A stretch of DNA of 14,561 nt from an uncultured Clostridia bacterium. Its GTDB lineage: Bacteria; Bacillota; Clostridia; Lachnospirales; Anaerotignaceae. Below the pieces are notes generated by a model, which worked only from the letters and a program-made list of their open reading frames with translations, did no database searches and had not been told where the DNA came from. A program made the position numbers and the translations under genes. This document shows, piece by piece, positions 1 through 6,944 of the stretch (position 1 is its first letter; each line of letters starts with the position of its first letter). Location: NCBI GenBank assembly GCA_937919015.1, contig CALFPN010000049.1, positions 1 through 14,561 on the forward strand, written 5' to 3'.

Positions 1-2
1 GA

Positions 3-1523
3 ATGCTCATGAAATATTTGATTGGTGTAGATTTTGGCGGCGGTTCTTCCAAGGCGACACTGCTGCGGGAAGACGGCTTGATCGTTGCAACAGCGACAAA
101 AGAATATCCTACATTTTATCCCAACAACGGCTGGGCGGAACAGAAACCGGAGGATTCCTATCAGGCTTTCGTGGCGAATGTCAGGGACGTCATGCAAAAA
201 GGCATGGTGTCTCCTGCAGATATTGCCGCTGTCTGTCTGGATGCGGCAACCCATACAGCAGTCCTGTTAGATGAGGAAGATCGGGTCATTCGGGATTCCA
301 TTTATTGGACAGATTCCCGCAGTCAAAAAGAAGTGGCCTTCCTGAAAGAGCATTACGAAGATAAAATTTACGCATATTCCCATAACATACCCAATGAAAT
401 GTGGACCCTTCCTCATCTGATGTGGCTGAAAGAGCATGAAACCGAAAATTTCGATAAAATTCACAAGATCATGTTTGTGAAGGACTATGTGCGGTATCGC
501 CTGACCGGTGACTTTGTGACAGATAACGTGGAAGCCATGGGCTCCATGTTTATGGATGTACCCAACAATTGCTGGAGCGACGAGCTTTGTGCCATGGCGG
601 GTATCACAAAAGATATGCTGCCCAAAATCGTTGACCCTCAGACTATTTTGAGCCCCATCTGTGCACAGGCATGCAAGGAAACAGGACTTTCTCCCCATAC
701 GAAGGTCATTGCAGGCTCTACGGACACGGTCATGGAAGTTTATGCCAACGGTGCCATTGAACTAGGCCAGATGACCATCAAGCTGGCAACGGCCGGCCGC
801 ATCTGCCCCATCACAGACCACGCTTTGCACAACAAACGACTGGTGAACTATCAGCATATCGTTCCCGGCTTATGGTATCCCGGCACAGGCACCAAATCCT
901 GTGCAGCATCCTATCGCTGGTATCGCGATATTCTGAGCAAGGGTGAAAGGATGGAAAGTGAAGCGCAGGGCATCGATGCTTACGAATGGATGAACAGAGA
1001 GGCGGAAAAGATTGCACCGCTCAGCGATAACCTGTACTTTCATCCCTATCTGCAGGGGGAGCTGACCCCATACTTTGATGCAAGCCTCCGCGGCAGTTTT
1101 ACGGGCATCCGTTCCTACCATACCAAGGGCCACTTTACAAGAGCTCTCTTGGAAGGCGTTGCCTACTCCCTGAAGGACTGCTATCAGGTGATTCAGGCGG
1201 AAAATCTGGAGATCCATCAGGCCATCGTCATCGGCGGCGGTGCCAAAGGCACCCTGTGGAGACAGATTGTCAGCGATGTGCTGGGTATTGAAATGATGAA
1301 AACGAAAAATAATGATTCTTCTCTGGGCTCTGCCATGCTGGCAGGGGTGGCAACAGGCGTATTTGGCTCCTTTGAAGAAAGCGTGGCAAAATGCGTGGAA
1401 ACAGAAGCCTATATCAAGCCCAATATGGAAAATCATAAGAAATATGAAAAAGGCTTCCGAAGATATCAGAACATTCATGATGCTCTGGCGGAGATTTATC
1501 AGGAAATGGAGGAAGACGTATGA
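3..1523 (+). CDS. FGGY-family carbohydrate kinase (xylulokinase-like)
   Basis: Predicted cytoplasmic ATP-dependent kinase that phosphorylates a sugar, ketose or polyol. The 506-residue length is normal for the FGGY family. The N-terminal actin-like domain opens with GVDFGGGSSKATLL (about residues 8-21), the phosphate-binding loop. AGSTDTVMEVYANGA (about 237-251) carries the likely catalytic Asp241, and IGGGAKGTLWRQIVSDVLG (about 410-428) is the C-terminal nucleotide-binding motif. Closest in feel to xylulokinase, but the substrate cannot be read from sequence. Two ATGs, at 3 and 9, are possible starts; only two bases precede the first, so no ribosome binding site can be assessed. The stop overlaps the etfB start (ATGA), implying translational coupling. 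The pairing of a sugar kinase with ETF genes is unusual. Family call is firm; substrate unknown. Confidence 0.9.
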   Translation: MLMKYLIGVDFGGGSSKATLLREDGLIVATATKEYPTFYPNNGWAEQKPEDSYQAFVANVRDVMQKGMVSPADIAAVCLDAATHTAVLLDEEDRVIRDSIYWTDSRSQKEVAFLKEHYEDKIYAYSHNIPNEMWTLPHLMWLKEHETENFDKIHKIMFVKDYVRYRLTGDFVTDNVEAMGSMFMDVPNNCWSDELCAMAGITKDMLPKIVDPQTILSPICAQACKETGLSPHTKVIAGSTDTVMEVYANGAIELGQMTIKLATAGRICPITDHALHNKRLVNYQHIVPGLWYPGTGTKSCAASYRWYRDILSKGERMESEAQGIDAYEWMNREAEKIAPLSDNLYFHPYLQGELTPYFDASLRGSFTGIRSYHTKGHFTRALLEGVAYSLKDCYQVIQAENLEIHQAIVIGGGAKGTLWRQIVSDVLGIEMMKTKNNDSSLGSAMLAGVATGVFGSFEESVAKCVETEAYIKPNMENHKKYEKGFRRYQNIHDALAEIYQEMEEDV

Positions 1524-2314
1524 TACGAATGGCAGTCTGTATGAAGCAGGTTCCGGGCGATATCGGGAGTAGTCTGTCTGCCGATGGCCGTATCTGCCGC
1601 GATGCCTCTGCCATGACCAATCCTGCTGATGTATTTTCTTTGGAAACGGCCTTAACGCTGAAAGAACAGCATACAGGACAAGTAGATATTTTTACCATGG
1701 GAACAGAAGCAGCCAGAACCATTCTGAAGGAAAGCGCGGCCCTGGGCGCAGACGGGCTGTTTCTTGTTTCCGATCAGGACTTTGCCGGAGCGGATACTTA
1801 CGCTACGGCTTTTGTTCTTGCTGTGGCATTGCGAAAAACAGCAGATTACGATCTGATTTTTTGCGGCAGAAGGTCGCTGGACGGGGAAACGGGGCAGGTT
1901 CCTATCCAGATGGCAGAAATGCTGGAGATTCCCGTTGTGACCAATGTGGTGCAGATCGGGATCAAAGAGGGGAAAGCAGCTTGCCGCAGACTTTTGGAAG
2001 ATGGAGAGGAAACCGTGGTTGTTACACTGCCGGCCCTCATCAGCGTCATGGAGGGCATCGAGGGGATCGATCATCCCAGACTGCCTTCTGTTTTCGGCCT
2101 GCGAAATGCAGCAAAACGTCCGGTGATCCTTTTAAATAGGGAGGCTCTTGGATTGAAAAAAGAGGAAGTTGGCAGCAAAGGTTCCTATACGGAAGTCAAA
2201 CGGTCGTATTTCCCTGACTGGCAGAGAAAATGCACATTTTGTGACATGGCAGAAGGGCTGGAACTGGTGCAGCAGAAACTGCAGGAGCTGCAGAAAGGCG
2301 GTGGACGGGAATGA
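1520..2314 (+). CDS. etfB: Electron transfer flavoprotein, beta subunit
   Basis: Small subunit of the heterodimeric electron transfer flavoprotein (EtfB/FixA family), 264 residues, the usual length. It begins MIRMAVCMKQVPG, matching the family start. It contains the characteristic segment GRRSLDGETGQVPIQMAEML (about residues 115-134), which contributes to AMP or second-flavin binding, followed by IPVVTNV. GIDHPRLPSVFGLRNAAKRP near residue 180 is also typical. GGAGGAAG at 1508-1515 sits 7 nt before the ATG at 1520, which supports this start over the in-frame ATG at 1529. The gene overlaps the kinase stop by ATGA, and its own stop overlaps the etfA start in the same way. It carries electrons, with EtfA, between a flavin dehydrogenase and an acceptor. 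Whether this ETF bifurcates electrons cannot be decided here, and no partner dehydrogenase lies in the window. Confidence 0.93.
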   Translation: MIRMAVCMKQVPGDIGSSLSADGRICRDASAMTNPADVFSLETALTLKEQHTGQVDIFTMGTEAARTILKESAALGADGLFLVSDQDFAGADTYATAFVLAVALRKTADYDLIFCGRRSLDGETGQVPIQMAEMLEIPVVTNVVQIGIKEGKAACRRLLEDGEETVVVTLPALISVMEGIEGIDHPRLPSVFGLRNAAKRPVILLNREALGLKKEEVGSKGSYTEVKRSYFPDWQRKCTFCDMAEGLELVQQKLQELQKGGGRE

Positions 2315-3270
2315 TGGAGAAAACGATACTTTTTGAAATCTGGGTTTACTGCGAAACAAGAGAAAAGGAACTGACCGCAGGGGCGAAGGAGCTTTTGGGG
2401 AAAGCAGCGGAATTGGGAAAGGCATCAGACTGTAAGGTGGCGGCGGTTTTGTTTGCGGGGGCGGAAAAAACGGCGGCGGCCTTTGGTGCGGAAAAAATTT
2501 ATCGGTTCCCTTCCAGCAGGGAAAAAGAACAGGCCAGGGCCATCGAAAAACAGATGGAAGCTGGCAGACCATGGGCGTTTCTCTTTCCTGCAACGGCCAA
2601 AGGCCGTATGGTAGCGGCTATGCTTTCTGTAAAGCTGCAGACAGGGCTGACGGCGGACTGTATTGAACTTTCCGTGGAAGATGGATATCTGAAGCAGACC
2701 AGACCGGCCTTTGGGGGCAGCCTTATGGCGGATATCCTTTGCAGACGTGCTTATCCCCAAATGGCAACGGTGCAGCGGGGGGTATTTCCCGTGCCTGTGG
2801 CAGATTTTAACAGAAAGGCAGAAATTGTGAAATGCCCTCTGGCGGAAAAAAGAGAGCCGATGCTGAAGGTTCTGAAAAAAGAAGGGGAAAGCAGAGAAAC
2901 GACGATGCTGAGTGATGCGAAAATCGTTCTGGCAGGAGGCTTGGGGCTGGAAACAAAAGAGAACTTTGCACTGCTGAAGCAGGTGGCGGAAAAAATAGGC
3001 GCAGCCCCTGCCGCCTCCCGCGGGGCGGTCAATGCGGGTCTGGCACCATACTCCTGGCAGGTAGGGCAGTCCGGTAAAACCATTCGTCCGGATCTTTACA
3101 TTGCCTGTGGCATTTCTGGAGCTGTACAGCATCTTGCGGGGATTCAGGGGGCTGGTTGCATTGTGGCAGTGAATACAGACCGAAAAGCACCTATTTTTGA
3201 CCATGCGGATATTGGTATCATCGAAGATGGCCCAGTATTTCTGAGAAAATTGATGGAAAACCGAGAATGA
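2311..3270 (+). CDS. etfA: Electron transfer flavoprotein, alpha subunit
   Basis: Large ETF subunit (EtfA/FixB), 319 residues. The N-terminal half is a divergent nucleotide-binding-like domain. The C-terminal half is the FAD domain and is clearly conserved: SRGAVNAGLAPYSWQVGQSG, then KTIRPDLYIACGISGAVQH, then IVAVNTDRKAPIFDHADIG (about residues 236-305). These contact FAD phosphate, ribityl and isoalloxazine in characterised ETFs. The start at 2311 forms an ATGA overlap with etfB; a second ATG follows at once. The purine-rich AAAGGCGGTGG at 2294-2304 is a poor ribosome binding site, so translation is probably coupled to etfB. It ends the kinase-etfB-etfA set. No strong terminator follows, only weak inverted repeats before the RpiR gene. 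Confidence 0.93.
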   Translation: MMEKTILFEIWVYCETREKELTAGAKELLGKAAELGKASDCKVAAVLFAGAEKTAAAFGAEKIYRFPSSREKEQARAIEKQMEAGRPWAFLFPATAKGRMVAAMLSVKLQTGLTADCIELSVEDGYLKQTRPAFGGSLMADILCRRAYPQMATVQRGVFPVPVADFNRKAEIVKCPLAEKREPMLKVLKKEGESRETTMLSDAKIVLAGGLGLETKENFALLKQVAEKIGAAPAASRGAVNAGLAPYSWQVGQSGKTIRPDLYIACGISGAVQHLAGIQGAGCIVAVNTDRKAPIFDHADIGIIEDGPVFLRKLMENRE

Positions 3271-3289
3271 TGGGTTTACATATTATGTG

Positions 3290-3317
3290 AAGGGAAAAGA
3301 AAATGTCGGGTTCCCTT
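3290..3317. repeat. Inverted repeat between etfA and the RpiR gene
   Basis: AAGGGAA (3290-3296) and TTCCCTT (3311-3317) form a 7-bp inverted repeat with a 14-nt spacer. There is no T-tract directly after it, so it is not a typical intrinsic terminator. It could be a regulator-binding site or a weak mRNA 3'-end hairpin for the etf operon. Confidence 0.3.
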
Positions 3318-3328
3318 GAGAAATCAGG

Positions 3329-3375
3329 AAAAAACACTTCATTTGGTTGTTTTTTTTGGAAAAAGTTGCTAAACT
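3329..3375 (+). promoter_or_regulatory. Probable promoter with overlapping inverted repeat for the RpiR gene
   Basis: TTGTTT (3347-3352), a 17-nt spacer and TAAACT (3370-3375) make a plausible sigma-A promoter, giving a leader of roughly 20 nt. AAAAAACA (3329-3336) and TGTTTTTT (3348-3355) form an 8-bp inverted repeat with an 11-nt spacer whose right arm covers the -35 box. That arrangement would suit autoregulation by the RpiR protein. It is AT-only and could be chance. The T-run could also help end upstream etf transcripts. Confidence 0.35.
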
Positions 3376-3403
3376 GAAATCAAATGAAGGGGGCGTGGCA
3401 GCA

Positions 3404-4258
3404 ATGAGACCGGAAAGATTACCCACATTATTGCTCCGCATGGAAGCCATGAGGGATTCTCTTGGTCAAGCGGAGAAAAAAGTAGTAGATTATATTTTGG
3501 AAAATCCGGAAAAGGTGATTTATCTGTCTGTAGCGGGGCTGGCAGAGCAAAGCGGCGTCAGTGACGCAACGGTGGTTCGTGCCTGTCGGAAACTGGGGTT
3601 GAGCGGCTATCAGGATTTTAAGGTGACGTTGGCACAGGATATTGTGACGCCACTGCAAAGCATCCACGAGGAGATTTCTGCAGAGGATCCAGCTTCGATG
3701 ATCGTGGATAAGGTGTTTCAAGGGACGATGCAGGCTTTGACCATGACCCATGATTCTTTGGATGTGGCTGCCATTGAAAAGGCGGCAGATGCCATTGAAA
3801 AAGCGAGGCGGGTAGTGATTCTCGGCATGGGCAGTTCCCATTCTGTAGGTCTTGACCTGCAGCATAAGCTGATGCGTCTGGGGATTGATGCGGTAGCTTT
3901 TATGGATTCCCATATGCAGACCATTGCGGTATCTTTGCTGACAGAGGAAGATGTGGTATTTTCCATTAGCCATTCCGGCAGCTCCAAGGATGTGGTGGAT
4001 AATACAAAACTGGCAAAGGCAAATGGCGCAGTAACGATTTCTATGACCAGTATCGGCAGCTCACCTTTGAGCAAGATCACAGATATCCAGCTGTATACTG
4101 CCAGCAAGGAAACCCAGTATCGTATCGTTGCGCTGAGTTCCCGTATTGCGCAGGAGGCTATTATTGATGCAATTTATACCCTGATTGCTGTGCGCGATAA
4201 AAAATATGTGGAAGGGTTCCATAAGATCGAGAAAGCTATTCAGAGAAAGAAATATTAA
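3404..4258 (+). CDS. RpiR/MurR-family transcriptional regulator (HTH + SIS)
   Basis: Cytoplasmic DNA-binding regulator, 284 residues from the chosen start. Residues about 1-77 are the RpiR helix-turn-helix domain, including the VSDATVVRACRKLGLSGYQDF recognition region. About 115-250 is the sugar-isomerase (SIS) domain, with GMGSSHSVGLDLQHKLMRLG and SISHSGSSKD as the two phosphosugar-binding loops. The ATG at 3404 is preferred because AAGGGGG at 3387-3393 lies 10 nt upstream; an in-frame TTG at 3347 has no such site and would add a poly-F/K leader unlike the family. RpiR proteins usually sense a phosphorylated sugar and control neighbouring catabolic genes. Its position just after the kinase-etfBA set suggests it senses the kinase product and controls that operon. 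The ligand is unknown. Confidence 0.92.
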   Translation: MRPERLPTLLLRMEAMRDSLGQAEKKVVDYILENPEKVIYLSVAGLAEQSGVSDATVVRACRKLGLSGYQDFKVTLAQDIVTPLQSIHEEISAEDPASMIVDKVFQGTMQALTMTHDSLDVAAIEKAADAIEKARRVVILGMGSSHSVGLDLQHKLMRLGIDAVAFMDSHMQTIAVSLLTEEDVVFSISHSGSSKDVVDNTKLAKANGAVTISMTSIGSSPLSKITDIQLYTASKETQYRIVALSSRIAQEAIIDAIYTLIAVRDKKYVEGFHKIEKAIQRKKY

Positions 4259-4264
4259 AAAAAG

Positions 4265-4290
4265 AAGCACTTCGCGGGAAGTGCTTTTTT
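4265..4290 (+). terminator. Intrinsic terminator of the RpiR gene
   Basis: AAGCACTTC (4265-4273), a 4-nt loop GCGG and GAAGTGCTT (4278-4286), running into a T-tract to 4290. This 9-bp perfect stem begins 7 nt after the RpiR stop codon. Confidence 0.9.
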
Positions 4291-4341
4291 CGTTTCAGAC
4301 AGCATATACATAACCAAGCGATACTTAGAGGAGTGCTTGGT

Positions 4342-4599
4342 TTGAAGACATATATCGAAGAACGGGCGGTGGAAGTGGCAAAATTTATGATTACCACCAA
4401 TGCCACTGTGCGGGAAACGGCGAAAAAGTTCGGGATCTCAAAAAGTACGGTGCACAAAGATATTACGGATCGGGTGGAGCGTATTGACCCGGAACTGGCC
4501 AAATCTGTCCGGGCGGTGCTGGAAGTAAACAAGGCAGAGCGTCATATCCGAGGCGGTCTGGCTACCAGAGAAAAATATCTTCATAATAAAAACACATGA
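4342..4599 (+). CDS. spoIIID: Sporulation transcriptional regulator SpoIIID
   Basis: Small DNA-binding protein, 85 residues, that in Bacillus and Clostridia acts in the mother cell to switch genes during sporulation. It reads MKTYIEERAVEVAKFM, then ATVRETAKKFGISKSTVHKD (the helix-turn-helix, about residues 23-42), then HIRGGLATREKY near the C-terminus, where the basic segment aids DNA binding. This matches Bacillus SpoIIID closely in order and length. TTG at 4342 is preferred as start because AGAGGAG (4327-4333) lies 8 nt upstream; the in-frame GTG at 4333 overlaps that site and would add three residues absent from the family. It sits alone between two terminators. I did not find a convincing sigma-E promoter in the roughly 50 nt upstream. 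Confidence 0.95.
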   Translation: MKTYIEERAVEVAKFMITTNATVRETAKKFGISKSTVHKDITDRVERIDPELAKSVRAVLEVNKAERHIRGGLATREKYLHNKNT

Positions 4600-4605
4600 C
4601 AATCA

Positions 4606-4637
4606 AAAAGGCTATACCGTATGGGGTATAGCCTTTT
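4606..4637. terminator. Bidirectional terminator between spoIIID and the transglutaminase gene
   Basis: AAAAGGCTATACC (4606-4618) pairs with GGTATAGCCTTTT (4625-4637) around a 6-nt loop. T-runs lie at the 3' side on both strands. It can end spoIIID transcripts (plus) and those of the convergent gene whose stop is at 4643 (minus). Confidence 0.92.
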
Positions 4638-4642
4638 TTGTA

Positions 4643-6055
4643 TTACCTGGAGGTATCTACCGTAATGGTATTGGATGTGCTGTCCCAGCCAACGGAAAAG
4701 CCGAAGATATCACCCAGATCCCGCAATTTGAAATAATAATTGCCGTGAATCAGATAAGCAGTCGGGAATCGTCTTTCGCCGTTAATGAACAGGGGCGAAG
4801 TGCTTTCCGCTGCGGAAGCGGGAGGGGCGGCAGCCGGTCTGCCCTCTGTGCCCACAGAGGTATAGGTTTCGCCGGCGGTCAGGGCAATGGAAGAAAGGGT
4901 GTTATCATAGGCGACGCTGAATTGAGCGTCGGTTCCGTTCAGAACAGCAGCCAGATCGCGGAGCTTAAAATAGGTGTTGCCGTTGATGGTATATGCCCCG
5001 ACGGAAACGGCTTTGCCATCCACCTGCAGTCTGGCGTTGGAAGCGGATACCTTCTGGGGTGGAGGCAGCATTTCATACGTGTAATAATAACTGGTTGTGC
5101 CGGAAAATTCCCAGATATTATGGGTTTCGCTGAATTTATGGAGACTGACATCAAACCAGGAAGGGCTGTTATGATCCTTCCAGTTGAACTTGCCGTTTTC
5201 AAGGGTATTCCAGGAGCCCCATGTGCTGTCGATCATGATGGGACGCTGGTCGATGAACGCTGTTGTCCAGCCGTGGTTATACATGCTGTTGGGGCCATGA
5301 CCTGCAGCACCTACAGTAAACAAGGCGGGAATGCCAGCGGAACGCAGCAGGGCATTGGTCAGGTTGGTATAGCCGACACAGACAGCTGCTTTTTTGTTTA
5401 GCACTTCTACAGGTTCCCCGCCGTAGCTGCCGCTATAGGCATAGGCGATGTTCATGGTGACCCATTCAAAAATAGCTCTGGCCTTGTCGTAAGGGTCTGT
5501 GAGTCCTTTGGTGATTTCGGCTGCTTTTGCATCGATGATCTTCTGGGACACAGGATCGTCTGCATAATACGGCGTCAGTGCAAACGCCATTGCTTCGCTG
5601 TCGCCTCGAAGTTTCGTAAAATCCTCCAGATTTTTGGTTTCAAAACGGGAAAGGGCAGGGGCGATTTCGCCGTTTTCAATGCGGAAATAGCCTGCATTTT
5701 TTAAAAAGCCGCTCAGGAAGTCTCCATTGGATTCAAATTCAGAAGACATTTTGTATAATCCATCCTTTTCGTTGCCGTCCAGTCGGAAGGATGCCTGCCC
5801 GTTTTTTACTTTTGCTGTGAATTTGTGGCCGGTATAGGGGATGCCACTCCAGTTTTCATCATATTCCGAATAAGACATATATACCGTATCGCCGTTATAT
5901 TCCGCAGGAAACCCCTTCGCAGTAATGGTATCGCCGTCAAAGACCCACATCACATCTTTGTTGCCCCTGACCTGATGGGCTGCAAAAGCCGTGGAGGGGA
6001 GGGCAGATGCCAGCAATGTAGCGGATAAAAACAAAGCCAGATATTTTTTCTTCAT
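4643..6055 (-). CDS. Secreted transglutaminase-like protein with two stalk-type repeats
   Basis: Predicted exported protein, 470 residues. A signal peptide covers residues 1-25 (MKKK, hydrophobic core, STAFA then AHQ). The transglutaminase-like cysteine-protease fold is centred on residues 190-280: AAVCVGYTNLTNALLRSAGI gives Cys226, MYNHGWTTAF gives His261 and IMIDSTWGSW gives Asp276, a complete Cys-His-Asp triad. The C-terminus has two copies of a copper-amine-oxidase N-domain-like repeat, recognised by NGNTYFKLRDLAAVLNGT (about 359-374) and HGNYYFKLRDLGDIFGF (about 437-453). They are separated by an Ala/Pro-rich linker, and in Clostridia such repeats commonly end extracellular proteins. AAGGGGG at 6062-6068 precedes the ATG. 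The gene starts 16 nt after a Crp/Fnr regulator and is probably cotranscribed with it. The substrate (peptide cleavage or crosslinking) is not determinable. Confidence 0.88.
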   Translation of the reverse strand: MKKKYLALFLSATLLASALPSTAFAAHQVRGNKDVMWVFDGDTITAKGFPAEYNGDTVYMSYSEYDENWSGIPYTGHKFTAKVKNGQASFRLDGNEKDGLYKMSSEFESNGDFLSGFLKNAGYFRIENGEIAPALSRFETKNLEDFTKLRGDSEAMAFALTPYYADDPVSQKIIDAKAAEITKGLTDPYDKARAIFEWVTMNIAYAYSGSYGGEPVEVLNKKAAVCVGYTNLTNALLRSAGIPALFTVGAAGHGPNSMYNHGWTTAFIDQRPIMIDSTWGSWNTLENGKFNWKDHNSPSWFDVSLHKFSETHNIWEFSGTTSYYYTYEMLPPPQKVSASNARLQVDGKAVSVGAYTINGNTYFKLRDLAAVLNGTDAQFSVAYDNTLSSIALTAGETYTSVGTEGRPAAAPPASAAESTSPLFINGERRFPTAYLIHGNYYFKLRDLGDIFGFSVGWDSTSNTITVDTSR

Positions 6056-6071
6056 AAAAATGCCCCCTTTT

Positions 6072-6716
6072 TTAAAGCAGCGTCACGACTCTGCCGTCCA
6101 GTTCGATCATTTCTTCTTCCTTCATTTTTTTCAGCTCCCGCATCATAGCACTGCGGTCGATGCAAAGATAATTGGCCAGCTTCAGCAGGGAGAAAGGCAG
6201 TTCGAAGGTGAGATTGTTTTGTTTGGTGGATTGGATACGGAAATAGCTCATTAGTTTTCCACGGATGGAACGGTGGCTGAGGATATCCACCTTTTCGGTC
6301 AGGTGAACAACCTTACCCGCCATCAGCTGCAGCATGTTTTCTACCACCTGGGTATGGTGCTGACAGGCATTGGAGCAACGTTTGGTGATCTGGCTTTTTT
6401 CGATAAACAGAACGGAGCAGTCCTTTTCGCAGACGGTGATAAATTCATCCTCCTGATTGGAAAAGGCAAAAGCATCCCCGAAAACGCCGGTATCTTCCAG
6501 ATACTCCAGAAGATCCAGAGAACCGTCGATGGAGATACGGCTGACAGAAACCGCCCCTTCCAGCAGCAGACAGACATATTCTTTTTTCCCGTCTGTGGTA
6601 GATATGATGTCTTTTTCGGAGAAAGAACGCTTTTTCATATCAAAGCAGGGGATCATTTTTTCAATGCTTTCGGCGGAAACATTTTGGAATAAGGCGTTGT
6701 TTGATAAATTTTCCAT
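6072..6716 (-). CDS. Crp/Fnr-family transcriptional regulator
   Basis: Cytoplasmic regulator, 214 residues. About residues 20-112 form the cyclic-nucleotide-binding-like beta-barrel (EYVCLLLEGAVSVSR, LLEYLEDTGVFGDAFAF). About 118-147 form the dimerisation helix, and 150-214 a winged helix ending LANYLCIDRSAMMRELKKMK and a short wing. It has seven cysteines, including CEKDC (96/100) and CSNACQHH (114/118), but not the N-terminal cysteine cluster of E. coli FNR. The effector is therefore unknown and could be a small ligand, redox or metal. AAGGGAG at 6723-6729 is the ribosome binding site. A perfect palindrome in the leader suggests autoregulation. Divergently placed from the desulfoferrodoxin gene, so it may sense redox conditions, but that is inference. 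Confidence 0.9.
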   Translation of the reverse strand: MENLSNNALFQNVSAESIEKMIPCFDMKKRSFSEKDIISTTDGKKEYVCLLLEGAVSVSRISIDGSLDLLEYLEDTGVFGDAFAFSNQEDEFITVCEKDCSVLFIEKSQITKRCSNACQHHTQVVENMLQLMAGKVVHLTEKVDILSHRSIRGKLMSYFRIQSTKQNNLTFELPFSLLKLANYLCIDRSAMMRELKKMKEEEMIELDGRVVTLL

Positions 6717-6730
6717 ATTTTTCTCCCTTC

Positions 6731-6746
6731 TGTTGCATTTGCAACA
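6731..6746. promoter_or_regulatory. Perfect 16-bp palindrome, candidate Crp/Fnr operator
   Basis: TGTTGCATTTGCAACA is TGTTGCA, TT, then its exact inverse TGCAACA. It lies in the leader of the Crp/Fnr gene, just upstream of its ribosome binding site and downstream of the predicted start of transcription. Symmetry, length and place fit a dimeric Crp/Fnr protein acting as an autorepressor. The 2-nt centre makes a stable RNA hairpin unlikely, so a DNA site is preferred. Confidence 0.6.
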
Positions 6747-6764
6747 ACAATTCCTCTTAAACTC

Positions 6765-6792
6765 ATGATATCATAAAATCACAGAAAAGCAA
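6765..6792 (-). promoter_or_regulatory. Probable sigma-A promoter of the Crp/Fnr-transglutaminase operon
   Basis: On the minus strand, TTGCTT (6787-6792), a 16-nt spacer and TATCAT (6765-6770) with an upstream TG making an extended -10. The -10 is five of six to consensus. Transcription would start near 6758, placing the 6731-6746 palindrome in the early transcribed region. Confidence 0.55.
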
Positions 6793-6854
6793 GAGAAAAG
6801 ACATGAAAACGGAATAGGAAAGAGAAAAACGGGATAAAATTTAACAGAACCCCG

Positions 6855-6883
6855 TTGACAAAACCATACAAAAGAGATATAAT
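6855..6883 (+). promoter_or_regulatory. Consensus sigma-A promoter of the desulfoferrodoxin gene
   Basis: TTGACA (6855-6860), exactly 17 nt, TATAAT (6878-6883): a perfect vegetative promoter. Start of transcription is expected near 6890, giving a leader of nearly 80 nt. The same promoter and a related leader occur before the rubrerythrin gene. Confidence 0.9.
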
Positions 6884-6944
6884 TTACACAAGATATCAAA
6901 AGAGAATAATTATTGATTAAGAGAAGCAATAAAAGAGAGAGTAT
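6884..6944 (+). promoter_or_regulatory. Conserved leader/operator region shared with the rubrerythrin gene
   Basis: Downstream of the -10 box, the blocks TTAnACAAGATAT, GAATnATTATT and AAAGAGAGAGTAT occur at the same spacing as in the rubrerythrin leader at 13076-13136. The centre holds the 10-bp palindrome AATAATTATT (6905-6914), which resembles the core of the PerR box TTATAATnATTATAA. A peroxide-responsive repressor site is the likeliest reading; this is inference. Confidence 0.5.

Noticed and set aside
3358..3369. Sigma-54-like GG...GC pair before the RpiR gene
   Set aside because: The spacing is 8 nt between GG and GC where 10 is required, and there is no sigma-54 activator in view.
3347..3403. 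Earlier TTG start for the RpiR gene
   Set aside because: It would add a low-complexity leader within the probable promoter; the ATG at 3404 has a good ribosome binding site and matches the family N-terminus.
4302..4327. Possible sigma-E promoter (GCATATA and GATACTTA) before spoIIID
   Set aside because: The spacing is several bases too short for sigma-E, and the -10 would run into the ribosome binding site.
6828..6856. AACGGG/CCCGTT inverted repeat overlapping the desulfoferrodoxin -35
   Set aside because: Only 6 bp with a 17-nt spacer and absent from the rubrerythrin promoter; probably chance.
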